A stretch of 64,000 nt of DNA from an uncultured Ruminococcus sp. Its GTDB lineage: Bacteria; Bacillota; Clostridia; Monoglobales; Monoglobaceae. The translations under genes and the position numbers were made by a program. The DNA lies in contig CACXES010000123.1 of NCBI GenBank assembly GCA_902766745.1, positions 1 to 64,000 of the forward strand, in the 5' to 3' direction. Below the pieces are notes generated by a model. It did no database searches. It saw only the letters and a program-made list of their open reading frames with translations, and was not told the DNA's origin. Below, in pieces: positions 8,224 through 17,036 of this stretch (within the stretch, counting starts at the first letter, position 1; each line of letters begins with the position of its first letter).

Positions 8224-8362
8224 CTGTATAAAATTATATGTAAGTGCCGCTGCAGCGTTACGCAGTTTGACTATATCAAATTCTGCACAAGTGCTGCCGC
8301 CCCGGCACCTACGGAAAATCATACCGATACAGTCAGAGCGGCAATAGGGCAGCGTGACGCTG

Positions 8363-10234
8363 CTAATCTATGCCCATTTCTTCAACTGCGTTTGCGGTCA
8401 TATCGTTCAGGGTTTTAAGCTCAAAGAACTTACCTTTCTTTTTCATAAGCTCGTCAAAGGTCCCCATTTCAACACAGCGGCCCTCGTCCATAACGACAAT
8501 GCGGTCGGCATTTCTGATCGTGGAAAGGCGGTGTGCAACGATAAAGGTTGTTCTGCCCTTGGTCAGATGATTTATTGCCTTTTGTACATGGTACTCTGAG
8601 ATGTTATCCAATGCCGATGTCGCTTCATCGAGGATAAGAATCTTCGGGTCACGGATCAGTGCACGAGCGATGGAAATTCTCTGTTTCTGACCGCCCGATA
8701 GGTTTGAGCCGCTTTCCGCAACCTCGGTGTCGAGGCCGTTGGGAAGCTCATCTGTGAATTCGTCTATGTTGGCAAGGTGCACGACGCGGTTTAATTCCTC
8801 GTCACTGACATCGGTCAGTCCGTAGGTGATGTTTTCGCGTATTGTCCCGGTGAACAGCAGACTGCTCTGCGGCACTACCGAAATAAAGTGGCGGTAGTCG
8901 CTGAGGTTCAGCGCCTCTATGGGCTTTCCGTCTATCCGAAGCTGCCCGGAGGTCGGCATCATAAAGCCGATAATCATGTTCATTATCGTTGACTTACCCG
9001 AGCCGGACGCACCGACAAAGGCGATACATTCTCCCGGCTCAACGGCAAGGGTAAAGTCCTTTATTGTGTCCTCGCTGCTGTTCGGGTAACGATAGCATAC
9101 ATTGTCAAAGTTGACTGTTCCGTGAACGTAGCGCAGACGTATCTTACCCGAGTTATTTTCAACCTCGTTGGACAGCACGATCTCGGATACGGAGCGAATC
9201 GACTCCATACCTTTGGTGAGCTCGGGATAAAGGTTGATAAGCCCCTGAAGTCCCGATGAAATGCTGTTAAAATACGATTGATACATAACCACATCACCGA
9301 CCTGGATTTTACCGTTATATGCGAGATAAGCAGTAAAAAACAGGCAGATCGCACTCATTAGCTGACTGACAACCCAGCTGACCGAGCCGAAGTAGGCGTT
9401 TGCTTTATCAAGCAGAAGTCCCTTCTCGCGAAGAGTGCGAATCTTTTCCTCAAGCTGAGCTATCTCCTCGTTTTCAAGGCCGTGAGCCTTGGTTACGGGT
9501 ATCATATCCAACATATTCGACACCTTTGCCGAGATATTTTCGGTTTCTTTGCGGAACTTTCTGTTTGTGTCGTGCATAGTGTTCCGAAACATATAGATCA
9601 CAAAGACGTTGATCGGTATTACCACTGCGAAAAACGCAGTAACCGTACCGCTTTTTGTGGCAGCGATCACAATTGATACAATGATGCTTGTTATACTCGG
9701 TATAACGCTTTTTGCAACATGGGTGTTCAGAAATTCTATGGCTTCGATGTCACGCAGAAATTTGGACTGCAGACGGCCGCTTTCGATTTCCTTGTGGTAT
9801 GTGAGCGACAGGTGCTGAAGCTTGCGTATCAGGGTGTTTCTGAGCCCTGCGCCGATGGTTCTCAGCATCTTGTCCGTGTATCGCGAATATAGTACGTGGG
9901 TCGGTATGTTCTGTACCAGCAGCACAAAAAGTATTGCGCCGTATAGGATAAGCTGTCTGACGGCGTTCTCTCCGTGTTCGGTTATGATATTAATGACTTC
10001 GGCTGTTACCAGCGGTATTGCCCAGGTGGGCGATGCCTTTACAACGTTCAGCAATGCGGACACGAGCAGCTTTCCGCAGTTCTGCTTAAGCAGAAGCTTG
10101 GGGATTGCGCTCGCCTTACCGCCGTGCTCCTGCTCGGCGCCGTCTTGAAACAAGCGTTCATAGTCGGGAATTTGATTTTTTCCGTGTTTGGTTTTGTTAA
10201 TGGTTTGATTTTTGTTTTTGGGTGTTTTTGACAT
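8363..10234 (-). CDS. ABC exporter half-transporter (fused membrane and ATPase domains)
   Basis: A 623-residue type IV ABC exporter. Residues ~55-345 hold six transmembrane helices; the C-terminal ATPase has Walker A GASGSGKST, Q-loop (VVPQSS), signature LSGGQKQR, Walker B ILILDEATSALD and H-loop VAHRLST. It should work as a homodimer, since no partner subunit is adjacent. A basic N-terminal tail precedes helix 1. GAGGTGA precedes the ATG. Lipid, peptide and drug exporters share this design, so the substrate is unassigned. Confidence 0.93.
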   Translation of the reverse strand: MSKTPKNKNQTINKTKHGKNQIPDYERLFQDGAEQEHGGKASAIPKLLLKQNCGKLLVSALLNVVKASPTWAIPLVTAEVINIITEHGENAVRQLILYGAILFVLLVQNIPTHVLYSRYTDKMLRTIGAGLRNTLIRKLQHLSLTYHKEIESGRLQSKFLRDIEAIEFLNTHVAKSVIPSITSIIVSIVIAATKSGTVTAFFAVVIPINVFVIYMFRNTMHDTNRKFRKETENISAKVSNMLDMIPVTKAHGLENEEIAQLEEKIRTLREKGLLLDKANAYFGSVSWVVSQLMSAICLFFTAYLAYNGKIQVGDVVMYQSYFNSISSGLQGLINLYPELTKGMESIRSVSEIVLSNEVENNSGKIRLRYVHGTVNFDNVCYRYPNSSEDTIKDFTLAVEPGECIAFVGASGSGKSTIMNMIIGFMMPTSGQLRIDGKPIEALNLSDYRHFISVVPQSSLLFTGTIRENITYGLTDVSDEELNRVVHLANIDEFTDELPNGLDTEVAESGSNLSGGQKQRISIARALIRDPKILILDEATSALDNISEYHVQKAINHLTKGRTTFIVAHRLSTIRNADRIVVMDEGRCVEMGTFDELMKKKGKFFELKTLNDMTANAVEEMGID

Positions 10235-10309
10235 AGCATATCACCTCTGACACTTATTGTAATTAATATTTACCGCCGCATAGGGTGCGTCGGCATTGAG
10301 TCAACTAAC

Positions 10310-10337
10310 ATTATATAGAATTTTATTACTTTGTCAA
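10310..10337 (-). promoter_or_regulatory. Promoter of the ABC exporter gene
   Basis: On the minus strand: TTGACA, 16-base spacer, TATAAT, about 75 bp before the start codon. Confidence 0.75.
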
Positions 10338-10431
10338 TAGCCGTTACGAAATTGTAAAAGAAAAATTTTTATGTTTCAAAAGCGGTTTTTAGCTTTGGCA
10401 AAATATAATCCTTACATAACGAAATATAATC

Positions 10432-10460
10432 TTTACATAATATGAAAAATGTGATATTAT
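10432..10460 (+). promoter_or_regulatory. Promoter of the M18 aminopeptidase gene
   Basis: TTTACA, 17-base spacer, TATTAT, directly followed by the tandem repeats. A partly duplicated stretch (aaatataatcNttacataa) just upstream repeats the -35 region. Confidence 0.65.
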
Positions 10461-10544
10461 ATTCAATAAATATGCATTTTAATGATTCAATAAATATGCA
10501 ATTTAAGGATGCGATAAATATAATTTAAGGATGCGATAAATATG
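10461..10544 (+). repeat. Tandem repeats (2 x 24 bp then 2 x 22 bp) including the start codon of the M18 gene
   Basis: Two 24-bp units start with ATTCAATAAATATGCA (10461, 10485). Two 22-bp units start with ATTTAAGGATGCGATAAA (10501, 10523) and differ only at their last base. The last unit supplies both the AAGGA ribosome-binding site and the ATG of the gene (10542), so the upstream unit is a decoy copy of the translation start region. Confidence 0.9.
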
Positions 10545-11882
10545 AATAATAAGTACACAAGTGAAGAATACCTAAGTGCAGCCTTGAATATGATAAGCTT
10601 TGCGGACAGCAGCCCCGAAGCATTTCATGCGGCGGCGAATATTACTTCCTGTCTGAAGGAGCGTGGTTATACCGAGCTTTTTGAGAGTGAAAAATGGGAG
10701 ATAGAGGCAGGCGGAAAATACTACGTTACGCGCAATCTTTCGTCCGTTATCGCATTTAAGGTAAATTCGCCCAAGCCGCGGGGGTTTATGATTTGTGCGG
10801 TGCACTGTGATTCGCCTGCGTTTAAGCTAAAGCCCGGCTTTGCCGACAGCACCGGAGGGTTGTACACAAGGCTGAATGTGGAAAAATACGGAGGAATGGC
10901 ACTTTATACATGGCTTGACAGGCCGCTGTCAATTGCCGGACGGCTGATCTGCGAAACGGAAAACGGAATAGAGACTCGCCTTACGGATATGGGCAGAGAT
11001 TACTGTGTGATTCCGAGTCTTGCCATTCACATGAACCCGGATACAAATAAAGGCTTTTCGCCCAATCCGCAGACGGATATGCTTCCGATAATAGGAGACG
11101 CCGCCGCAGCCGAACGCTGTATGAAAGAGCTTGCGGAGCGGGCGGAGGTTGATGAAAAAAGTATTCTCGGCTTTGATTTGTTTTTGTACAACAGACAGCG
11201 CGGCACAATATGGGGTGCCGACAGCGAATATTTCTCCGCACCGCGTATTGATGATTTGCAATGCGTATACGCTGCGCTGAGTGCCCTGCTTGAATGCAGA
11301 GCCACAGATGCGGTTCAGGTAATGGCGGTGTTTGATAATGAGGAAGTGGGAAGCGGCACAAAGCAGGGGGCAAGATCAACCTTCCTGCGTGACGTAATCG
11401 AGAGAGCGAGTGCCGCTCTGGGGGTGAGCGGCGACGAGCTTTACCGTATGCTTGCAGACAGTATGATGATCTCGGCGGATAACGGACATGCGGTACATCC
11501 GAATCATCCCGAAAAGGCTGATCCGATCAACCGCCCGCATATGAACGGCGGTGTGGTCATTAAGCACAATGCAAATCAGAGGTATACCACAGACGGTGTT
11601 TCGGCGGCAATATTCAAGAAAATTCTGAATACAGCCGGTATTCCGTATCAAGAATACGTTAACAGGAGCGATATTGCCGGCGGCTCAACCCTGGGGAATA
11701 TTGCAAGCGAAAAGGTTTCGATCAATACCGTTGATATCGGAGCGGCACAGCTTTCAATGCACAGCAGCTATGAAACGGGAGGGACGCACGATACGCTGTA
11801 CCTGACCGAGGCAATGCGCGGCTTTTTTGAGACGGAGCTTAAAGCAATCGGCGGAGGCGGTTTCAAAATAGAAGGGATATAG
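10542..11882 (+). CDS. M18-family aminopeptidase
   Basis: A 446-residue zinc aminopeptidase of normal length. Metal and catalytic landmarks are present: CAVHCDSPAFKLKP near residue 88, FDNEEVGSGTKQGA near 265, and the C-terminal block ADNGHAVHPNHPEK near 325 with IKHNANQRY. The final Zn ligand region reads LSMHSSYETGG. M18 enzymes cleave N-terminal acidic or neutral residues from peptides in the cytosol as dodecamers. The start codon lies inside a tandem repeat and its AAGGA is 10 nt upstream, so translation may be modest. Monocistronic. Confidence 0.95.
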   Translation: MNNKYTSEEYLSAALNMISFADSSPEAFHAAANITSCLKERGYTELFESEKWEIEAGGKYYVTRNLSSVIAFKVNSPKPRGFMICAVHCDSPAFKLKPGFADSTGGLYTRLNVEKYGGMALYTWLDRPLSIAGRLICETENGIETRLTDMGRDYCVIPSLAIHMNPDTNKGFSPNPQTDMLPIIGDAAAAERCMKELAERAEVDEKSILGFDLFLYNRQRGTIWGADSEYFSAPRIDDLQCVYAALSALLECRATDAVQVMAVFDNEEVGSGTKQGARSTFLRDVIERASAALGVSGDELYRMLADSMMISADNGHAVHPNHPEKADPINRPHMNGGVVIKHNANQRYTTDGVSAAIFKKILNTAGIPYQEYVNRSDIAGGSTLGNIASEKVSINTVDIGAAQLSMHSSYETGGTHDTLYLTEAMRGFFETELKAIGGGGFKIEGI

Positions 11883-11883
11883 T

Positions 11884-11951
11884 CTAAGTGCAGATGTACC
11901 ATATCTCTAAGACGGGTTACATTTCAAGCATCGCTCTGCGTTGCTCCGATT
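11884..11951 (+). repeat. Dispersed intergenic repeat family 2, copy 1
   Basis: It begins at the M18 stop codon. The left part (TCTAAGTGCAGATGT, then ACGGGTTAC) aligns with 56175-56222, and the last 23 bases (11928-11950) are identical to the reverse complement of 61128-61150. It may act as a 3'-UTR structure; no T-tract follows. Confidence 0.75.
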
Positions 11952-11990
11952 TAAAATATTAACACTTTTTGTAAGTTTTTAAAATTTATC

Positions 11991-12019
11991 TTGATTTTTT
12001 ATCGGATTTGGAATACAAT
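11991..12019 (+). promoter_or_regulatory. Promoter of the lipoprotein-HATPase pair
   Basis: TTGATT, 17-base spacer, TACAAT, about 70 bp before the GGAG ribosome-binding site. The leader in between can fold (GCCG-gc-GGCA ... TGCC-tt-CGGC). Confidence 0.6.
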
Positions 12020-12106
12020 ATATAAGAAGAAGGAATAAAAGCCGGCGGCAGGTATTTAACGGTAAAGCTCGTATCACGTTATGCCTTCGGCGGAATGGAG
12101 ATTATT

Positions 12107-12544
12107 ATGAAGAGATTGTGTATAGTTATTCTTTGTTTATTGATTATGACAGCCGTGTCGTGCGGAAAAAAGGAAAGAGAGGCATCTCCGGCGCCGTCAA
12201 TAGCGGATATTCCGGCGGCAACGGCAGATGAAAAGGCCAATGAAGCCGAGGACGGCGAGGCGGCGGATGAAAAAAGCGGCAGCGAGAGCGGTGAAGCGTC
12301 AGACGGCGAAAAGGACGGAGGACAGAGCGATACAGCGAAGCAGACGGATACTTCCGACCGTACGCCGCAAAGCGACAGACGTGAGATAGAGAATAATATT
12401 CGTGATGCTCAAGATCTGATTGATAACGGAATGTTGGATGATGCAAAGGCGGTTATCAGAAGCCTGAGAACGAGGGAGCTTACCGCTGAGGAGGAAAAGA
12501 AAGTAGACAGCCTTGAGGCACAGCTGTTGACAATTTCAGACTGA
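12107..12544 (+). CDS. Small acidic lipoprotein
   Basis: A 145-residue predicted lipoprotein. The signal peptide MKRLCIVILCLLIMTAVSC ends in an AVSC lipobox-like site with Cys19. Residues ~25-95 are low-complexity (Ala, Glu, Asp, Ser, Gly) and probably disordered. Residues ~95-145 (IENNIRDAQDLIDNG, DDAKAVIRSL) form a helical, TPR-like hairpin. The start follows GGAG by 6 nt, in preference to an ATG four codons earlier. It lies 28 bp before the HATPase gene and is likely cotranscribed with it. Function unknown. Confidence 0.6.
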   Translation: MKRLCIVILCLLIMTAVSCGKKEREASPAPSIADIPAATADEKANEAEDGEAADEKSGSESGEASDGEKDGGQSDTAKQTDTSDRTPQSDRREIENNIRDAQDLIDNGMLDDAKAVIRSLRTRELTAEEEKKVDSLEAQLLTISD

Positions 12545-12572
12545 CATTAAAAACACATGGGGGTTTACAACA

Positions 12573-13427
12573 ATGAAAAATAATGGAAAGATAAGTTCGG
12601 AGAGTGACGGAAAGGAAGATGCCGAGTTTACTTCGGCACGGTATATAAAGCACCTTTCGGATAAGCTTGCGGCCGCCGTTCTTCCACATGTTCAGTATAT
12701 AGAATACAACGGAAATCTTTCGGCAGATGAGCTTCAGAGCATACAGAAGATAAGGTATTATATGTACAAGTACCATGTTACGGTAAACAATGTTATCGAG
12801 GTTTTCTGCAAGGATGATATTGCGAATTCGCTAAATCTTGCCGAATATAATGCTGAGAGATTTTTAACAGCGATTGTAAAGCACACTACCATGCTTTTAA
12901 ACAGCAGGAATACGAACATAAACCTGTCTTGCGATAAAAGCTGCCGTCGTGTGGTATTTGACGTTCGGCGCATGAGCGTTATTATGTATAACATCATTTC
13001 AAATGCGATTGTGCATAACAGACACCGTGAAAAGTGTGTGGATATTAAGGCAGAGCTTCGGGATAATAATTTTGTGGTAGCTGTAAAAGATAACGGAAAC
13101 GGAATTCCGTCCTCGGTAAGAAAGAGGATATTTGCCGAAGAGAGAAGCTTAGACCGCTCTATGCTCAGAATGGATGATTCGGGTATGGTTCTCGGCGGTA
13201 TGGGCTTATATGCGGCGAAGGCATGTGCTGTCGACATGAAAGGCAGGATATGCAGCGTTCCGACAAACTCGGGAACAACCATAGAAATTATTATTCCTCA
13301 GGAGAACCTGCCTGACCAGTTCAGAGAGGTAATAGAGTATGCTCCGCCTGAGTATGAGGTTGAGGAGAATCTTGCTGATGCTATTCTTTACATAAAATAC
13401 GGCGAAAATATCTATGACGAAAACTGA
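12573..13427 (+). CDS. Orphan histidine-kinase-like ATPase without a recognisable H-box
   Basis: A 284-residue soluble protein. The C-terminal GHKL ATPase is clear: N-box MYNIISNAIVHN near 143, G1 VKDNGNGIP near 172 and G2 LGGMGLYAAKA near 210. The N-terminal ~100 residues are helical but show no phospho-accepting H-[ED] motif, no transmembrane segment and no sensor domain. No response regulator is nearby. It may be a degenerate kinase, an anti-sigma-like regulator or one half of a split system. The preceding lipoprotein is the only obvious partner. Confidence 0.7.
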   Translation: MKNNGKISSESDGKEDAEFTSARYIKHLSDKLAAAVLPHVQYIEYNGNLSADELQSIQKIRYYMYKYHVTVNNVIEVFCKDDIANSLNLAEYNAERFLTAIVKHTTMLLNSRNTNINLSCDKSCRRVVFDVRRMSVIMYNIISNAIVHNRHREKCVDIKAELRDNNFVVAVKDNGNGIPSSVRKRIFAEERSLDRSMLRMDDSGMVLGGMGLYAAKACAVDMKGRICSVPTNSGTTIEIIIPQENLPDQFREVIEYAPPEYEVEENLADAILYIKYGENIYDEN

Positions 13428-13479
13428 GTGTAACCATAGGCTTACCGAGCATTTTAACGCAAACAGGATATAAACTTGC

Positions 13480-13509
13480 CTTTCAAAATCACGGAGAATT
13501 TTGAAAGAG
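13480..13509 (+). terminator. Hairpin after the HATPase gene
   Basis: TTTCAAAAT and ATTTTGAAA pair around CACGGAGA, followed by AGATGATTTTTGG. Weak GC content makes it a doubtful terminator. Confidence 0.4.
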
Positions 13510-13530
13510 ATGATTTTTGGTCACGAAAAC

Positions 13531-13591
13531 GCCCGTATTCGATACAATTCCCCTCGGTAACAAAGAGGATGTATCGGATACGGGCATTTTT
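13531..13591. terminator. Bidirectional terminator between the HATPase gene and hisF
   Basis: GCCCGTATtCGATACA pairs with TGTATCGgATACGGGC, continued by CCTC/GAGG in the interior. The arm is followed by ATTTTTG on the plus strand; hisF ends 11 bp further on. Confidence 0.85.
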
Positions 13592-13601
13592 GAGCTTTGA
13601 A

Positions 13602-14369
13602 TTATTCCGCCTGTCTGACCGGAACGCCGTTTTCGGACAGATAGCTTTTTAAATTTGGAATTTCTATTTCACGGAAGTGAAACAGTGATGCGGCAAGGGC
13701 GGCATCGGCACCACCGTCGGTCAGAGCCTCCTTGAAGTGCTCCATGGTTCCGGCACCGCCTGAGGCGATAACGGGGATAGATACGGCATCGGATACGGCA
13801 CGGGTCAGCTCAATGTCATAGCCCGACTTTGTGCCGTCACAGTCCATAGATGTAAGAAGGATCTCGCCTGCACCGAGTCGGTCGGCGAGCCTTGCCCAGG
13901 TCAGGGCGTCCAGACCGGTGTCTATTCTTCCGCCGTTTACATATACGTTCCAGCCGCTTCCGTCGCTGCGGCGTTTTGCATCAATTGCAACAACCACGCA
14001 CTGACTGCCGAACTTGTCGGCTGCATCGGCGATAAGACGGGGATTTCTGATTGCGGAGGAGTTAACGGATATCTTGTCGGCACCTTCGCACAAAAGCTCA
14101 CGAAAGTGCTCAACCGTGCTTATTCCGCCGCCGACGGTGAAGGGGATAAATATGGTTTCGGCAACACGCCTTACCATTTCCGCAACGGTTCCCCGTCCTT
14201 CATGTGTGGCGGTTATATCCAGAAACACAAGCTCGTCCGCACCGGCGGCATTGTATATTTTTGCAACCTCAACAGGGTCGCCGGCATCACGAAGATTTAC
14301 AAAATTAACACCCTTTACGACCCTGCCGCAGTTAACGTCCAGGCAGGGGATTATTCTCTTTGCAAGCAT
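13602..14369 (-). CDS. hisF: Imidazole glycerol phosphate synthase cyclase subunit
   Basis: A 255-residue (beta/alpha)8 protein of normal length. It forms the imidazole ring of IGP and AICAR from PRFAR using ammonia channelled from HisH. The two catalytic aspartates are visible: D in [10 protein letters not shown] near residue 11 and in [10 protein letters not shown] near 130. Phosphate-binding glycines lie in FTVGGGIS and ASGGAGT. The hisH stop (TGA) and this ATG share one base; an in-frame GTG one codon earlier is an equally possible start. GGAGG is 9-10 nt upstream. No other his genes are in the window. Confidence 0.95.
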   Translation of the reverse strand: MLAKRIIPCLDVNCGRVVKGVNFVNLRDAGDPVEVAKIYNAAGADELVFLDITATHEGRGTVAEMVRRVAETIFIPFTVGGGISTVEHFRELLCEGADKISVNSSAIRNPRLIADAADKFGSQCVVVAIDAKRRSDGSGWNVYVNGGRIDTGLDALTWARLADRLGAGEILLTSMDCDGTKSGYDIELTRAVSDAVSIPVIASGGAGTMEHFKEALTDGGADAALAASLFHFREIEIPNLKSYLSENGVPVRQAE

Positions 14370-14986
14370 CACTTACCACCCTCCGTGTTCAAAAAATTTT
14401 TAAGTATTTTAAGTCCCGTGTTACCGCTCTTTTCGGGGTGGAACTGAACTGCGTGAACGTTGCCGCAGCTGAGTGCCACAGGCATCTGTGCAGAGTAGTT
14501 GCAGAAGGCGGTAACTATGGAAGGATCCTCCGGCTGCATATAATATGAATGTACAAAGTACACATAGGCACCGTCGTCTACTCCTTCAAACAGCGGCGAA
14601 TGCTGCGAAAGCGAAAGGGAATTCCAGCCGATATGCGGAATCTTAAGTCCCTCCGCTTTTGGAATTTTCACGCAGCGTCCTTTAAATATCCCGAGTCCGC
14701 TTGCGCCGGGGCTTTCTTCACTTGCCTCAAATAAAAGCTGAAGCCCGAGACAAATCCCGAGAAACGGCGTACCGGAGGCGGTTACCTTGCGGATGGTATC
14801 GACAAGATTTGCTTGCGACAGTGCGGACATACAGTCGCCAAAGGCACCCACACCGGGAAGTATGACCTTGTCCGCCGCAAGAATTTCATCGGGGTCGCAG
14901 CTTATGACAGCACTCTCCCCTATAAATTCGCAGGCTTTTTTGACCGAGAGCAGATTCCCGGCACCGTAATTTATTATAACAGGCAT
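14369..14986 (-). CDS. hisH: Imidazole glycerol phosphate synthase glutaminase subunit
   Basis: A 205-residue class I glutamine amidotransferase. The catalytic triad is complete: Cys in [11 protein letters not shown] near residue 79, His in VQFHPEKS near 186 and the following Glu. The oxyanion-loop motif PGVGAFGD is also present. It supplies ammonia to HisF and is translationally coupled to it. The gene pair stands alone and leftward, with a 360-bp spacer to ptsI on the other side. The rest of the histidine pathway must be elsewhere, or the pair may serve another pathway. Confidence 0.95.
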   Translation of the reverse strand: MPVIINYGAGNLLSVKKACEFIGESAVISCDPDEILAADKVILPGVGAFGDCMSALSQANLVDTIRKVTASGTPFLGICLGLQLLFEASEESPGASGLGIFKGRCVKIPKAEGLKIPHIGWNSLSLSQHSPLFEGVDDGAYVYFVHSYYMQPEDPSIVTAFCNYSAQMPVALSCGNVHAVQFHPEKSGNTGLKILKNFLNTEGGK

Positions 14987-15346
14987 TTATATCAGCCGCC
15001 TTTCAAAAATGCATTTTTATAGATATATAGTATCATAAAGCTAAAAAAAACACAATTGGTAAATCAGACAAAATATTGACGGATACCGCATATAATACCT
15101 GTATGGTTGAAAATTCGGCAGACGGAAAACAGCTGCGATATTTGAAAAATATGACTAAATGATTTACGTCGTCCTTGAATACCGAGATATTTTGGGATAA
15201 GTACGGATATAATCCGTATAATCAGGTTAAAATACATATGCAAGTGGGAATTTCACGTTTCTGCCGCTGATTTATACAGTCACCTTAAATCCGGCACTTG
15301 ACTATGTAATTTATGCAGATAAGCTTTGTCGAAAGGACGGTTTCGG
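14987..15346. other. hisH-ptsI divergent spacer
   Basis: AT-rich spacer of 360 bp. It holds a small palindrome (TACGGATataATCCGTA, ~15200-15217). No promoter with good hexamers and spacing was found for either gene: TTGACG and TATAAT at 15076-15096 are only 9 bp apart. No ORF or RNA is recognisable. Confidence 0.5.
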
Positions 15347-16987
15347 ATGCAGACTTATAAGGGAAAAAGCGTGTACGGAGGTATTGCCGTAGGTAAAATA
15401 CACATCATTAAAAAGAAGGAACGCCTGATTACGCAGCGCAGACCGAAAAGTGCGGAGGAGGAGATAGCACGCTTTGAAGCGGCACGCACAAATGCCAAGG
15501 AACAGCTTGCAGAGCTGTACGGCAGGGCGGTGGCTGAGGTCGGAGAAACGAATGCGGCTATCTTTGAGATACACAGGATGATGCTTGATGACGATGATTA
15601 TATAGAGGCGGTGCACAGTATTATCTCCGATCAGACGGTTAATGCGGAATATGCCGCGGCGGTTACGGCGGACAACTTTGCCGAAATGTTTTCGGCAATG
15701 GACGATGCTTATATGAAGGAACGAGCGGCGGACGTGAAGGACATTTCGGAGCGAATCATCGGTATTCTGACAAATTCCGACGGACGTATTTTTATGGGCG
15801 GCGAGCCGCAGATTATTCTTGCCGACGATCTTACGCCCAGCGAAACGGTACAGCTTGACAAAAGCCTTGTGCTGGCTTTTGTGACGGTTCACGGTTCAAC
15901 CAATTCACATACGGCGATTCTGGCACGTACCATGAACATTCCGGCACTTATAGGTGTAAAGCTTGACATAAGCGACAACCTGGAGGGCAAGACTGCGGTT
16001 GTTGACGGATTTAACGGAGTGATGTATATAGAGCCGAGCGATGAATGTCTGCGTGAGGCAGAGTGTCGGCTTTCAGAGGAGAAGAAGAAGCACAGCCTGC
16101 TGCAAAAGCTTAAGGGTAAAGAGAATATTACCAAAGACGGAAAATCGGTTATGCTCTATGCCAATATAGGGAATATAAAGGATCTGGCATATGCAAAGCA
16201 GAATGATGCGGGCGGTATCGGACTTTTCAGAAGCGAATTTATATATATGGAGAGCGTGACCTATCCCACAGAGGAGGAACAGTTCCGAATCTACAAAAAA
16301 GCGGCGGAGAGCATGAGCGGCAAGAGGGTTATTGTCCGAACACTCGATATCGGCGCCGATAAGCAGGCGGATTACTTTAATCTGGGGAAGGAGGAAAACC
16401 CGGCACTCGGGCTTCGCGCCATACGGCTTTGCTTGAAGCGCCCCGAAATATTTCGAACACAGCTTCGTGCGCTATGTCGTGCATCGCACTATGGGAAAAT
16501 TGCAATCATGTATCCAATGATTACCTCGGTCGGCGAGGTGCGGAAAATAAAGGAGATTTCCGCAGGCGTCCGTGCCGAACTGACTGCTGAGGGAATCCCC
16601 CTCGGCGAGACGGAGGAGGGAATAATGATTGAAACGCCTGCCGCCGTAATGATCTCCGACCTTTTGGCGAAGGAGGTTGACTTCTTCAGTATCGGCACAA
16701 ATGACCTGTCTCAGTACACAATGGCGATAGACCGTCAAAATCAAAATCTTGAGGAATTTTTTGATCCGCACCATGAGGCGGTGATGCGAATGATAGAGCT
16801 TGTGTGCAAAAATGCACATGCGGAAAATAAGTGGGTGGGCATCTGCGGCGAGCTGGGAGCGGATTTGGAGCTTACCGAGCGGTTCTTGAGAATGGGAATC
16901 GATGAGCTGTCCGTTTCGCCCTCGTGTATTCTGCCTGTTCGGAATAGGATACGAAGCCTTGACCTGGGCGACGGCAGAGGAGTTTAA
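15347..16987 (+). CDS. ptsI: Phosphoenolpyruvate-protein phosphotransferase (PTS Enzyme I)
   Basis: A 546-residue Enzyme I that passes phosphate from PEP to HPr. The phospho-accepting histidine is H188 in STNSHTAILAR, where the usual GGRTSHTAI motif is slightly altered. The C-terminal PEP-binding barrel has GLFRSEFIYM, GLRAIRLCL, IMIETPAAV and the active-site Cys in GICGELGAD. The start at ATG 15347 follows AAGGACGG; an in-frame TTG seven codons earlier overlaps that site and is unlikely. No ptsH is adjacent, but hprK lies at 61405. Confidence 0.95.
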   Translation: MQTYKGKSVYGGIAVGKIHIIKKKERLITQRRPKSAEEEIARFEAARTNAKEQLAELYGRAVAEVGETNAAIFEIHRMMLDDDDYIEAVHSIISDQTVNAEYAAAVTADNFAEMFSAMDDAYMKERAADVKDISERIIGILTNSDGRIFMGGEPQIILADDLTPSETVQLDKSLVLAFVTVHGSTNSHTAILARTMNIPALIGVKLDISDNLEGKTAVVDGFNGVMYIEPSDECLREAECRLSEEKKKHSLLQKLKGKENITKDGKSVMLYANIGNIKDLAYAKQNDAGGIGLFRSEFIYMESVTYPTEEEQFRIYKKAAESMSGKRVIVRTLDIGADKQADYFNLGKEENPALGLRAIRLCLKRPEIFRTQLRALCRASHYGKIAIMYPMITSVGEVRKIKEISAGVRAELTAEGIPLGETEEGIMIETPAAVMISDLLAKEVDFFSIGTNDLSQYTMAIDRQNQNLEEFFDPHHEAVMRMIELVCKNAHAENKWVGICGELGADLELTERFLRMGIDELSVSPSCILPVRNRIRSLDLGDGRGV

Positions 16988-16997
16988 TAATAAAAAT

Positions 16998-17030
16998 TGC
17001 TGCAATTGCGGTTAACCCGCAAATGCAGCA
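16998..17030. terminator. Bidirectional terminator between ptsI and the PHP gene
   Basis: TGCTGCA-ATTGCGG and CCGCAAA-TGCAGCA form a stem with A-rich and T-rich flanks on the two sides (AATAATAAAAA before, TTATTGTTATT after). Confidence 0.85.
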
Positions 17031-17036
17031 TTATTG

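Noticed and set aside
10461-10544. CRISPR-like short repeats
   Set aside because: Units are directly adjacent without unique spacers and run into a start codon; they are tandem duplications, not a CRISPR array.
12014-12107. Cyclic-di-GMP riboswitch in the lipoprotein leader
   Set aside because: The leader can fold, but the conserved GEMM core sequences are absent.
15076-15096. TTGACG and TATAAT upstream of ptsI
   Set aside because: The hexamers are only 9 bp apart, far short of the 16-18 bp needed for a sigma-A promoter.
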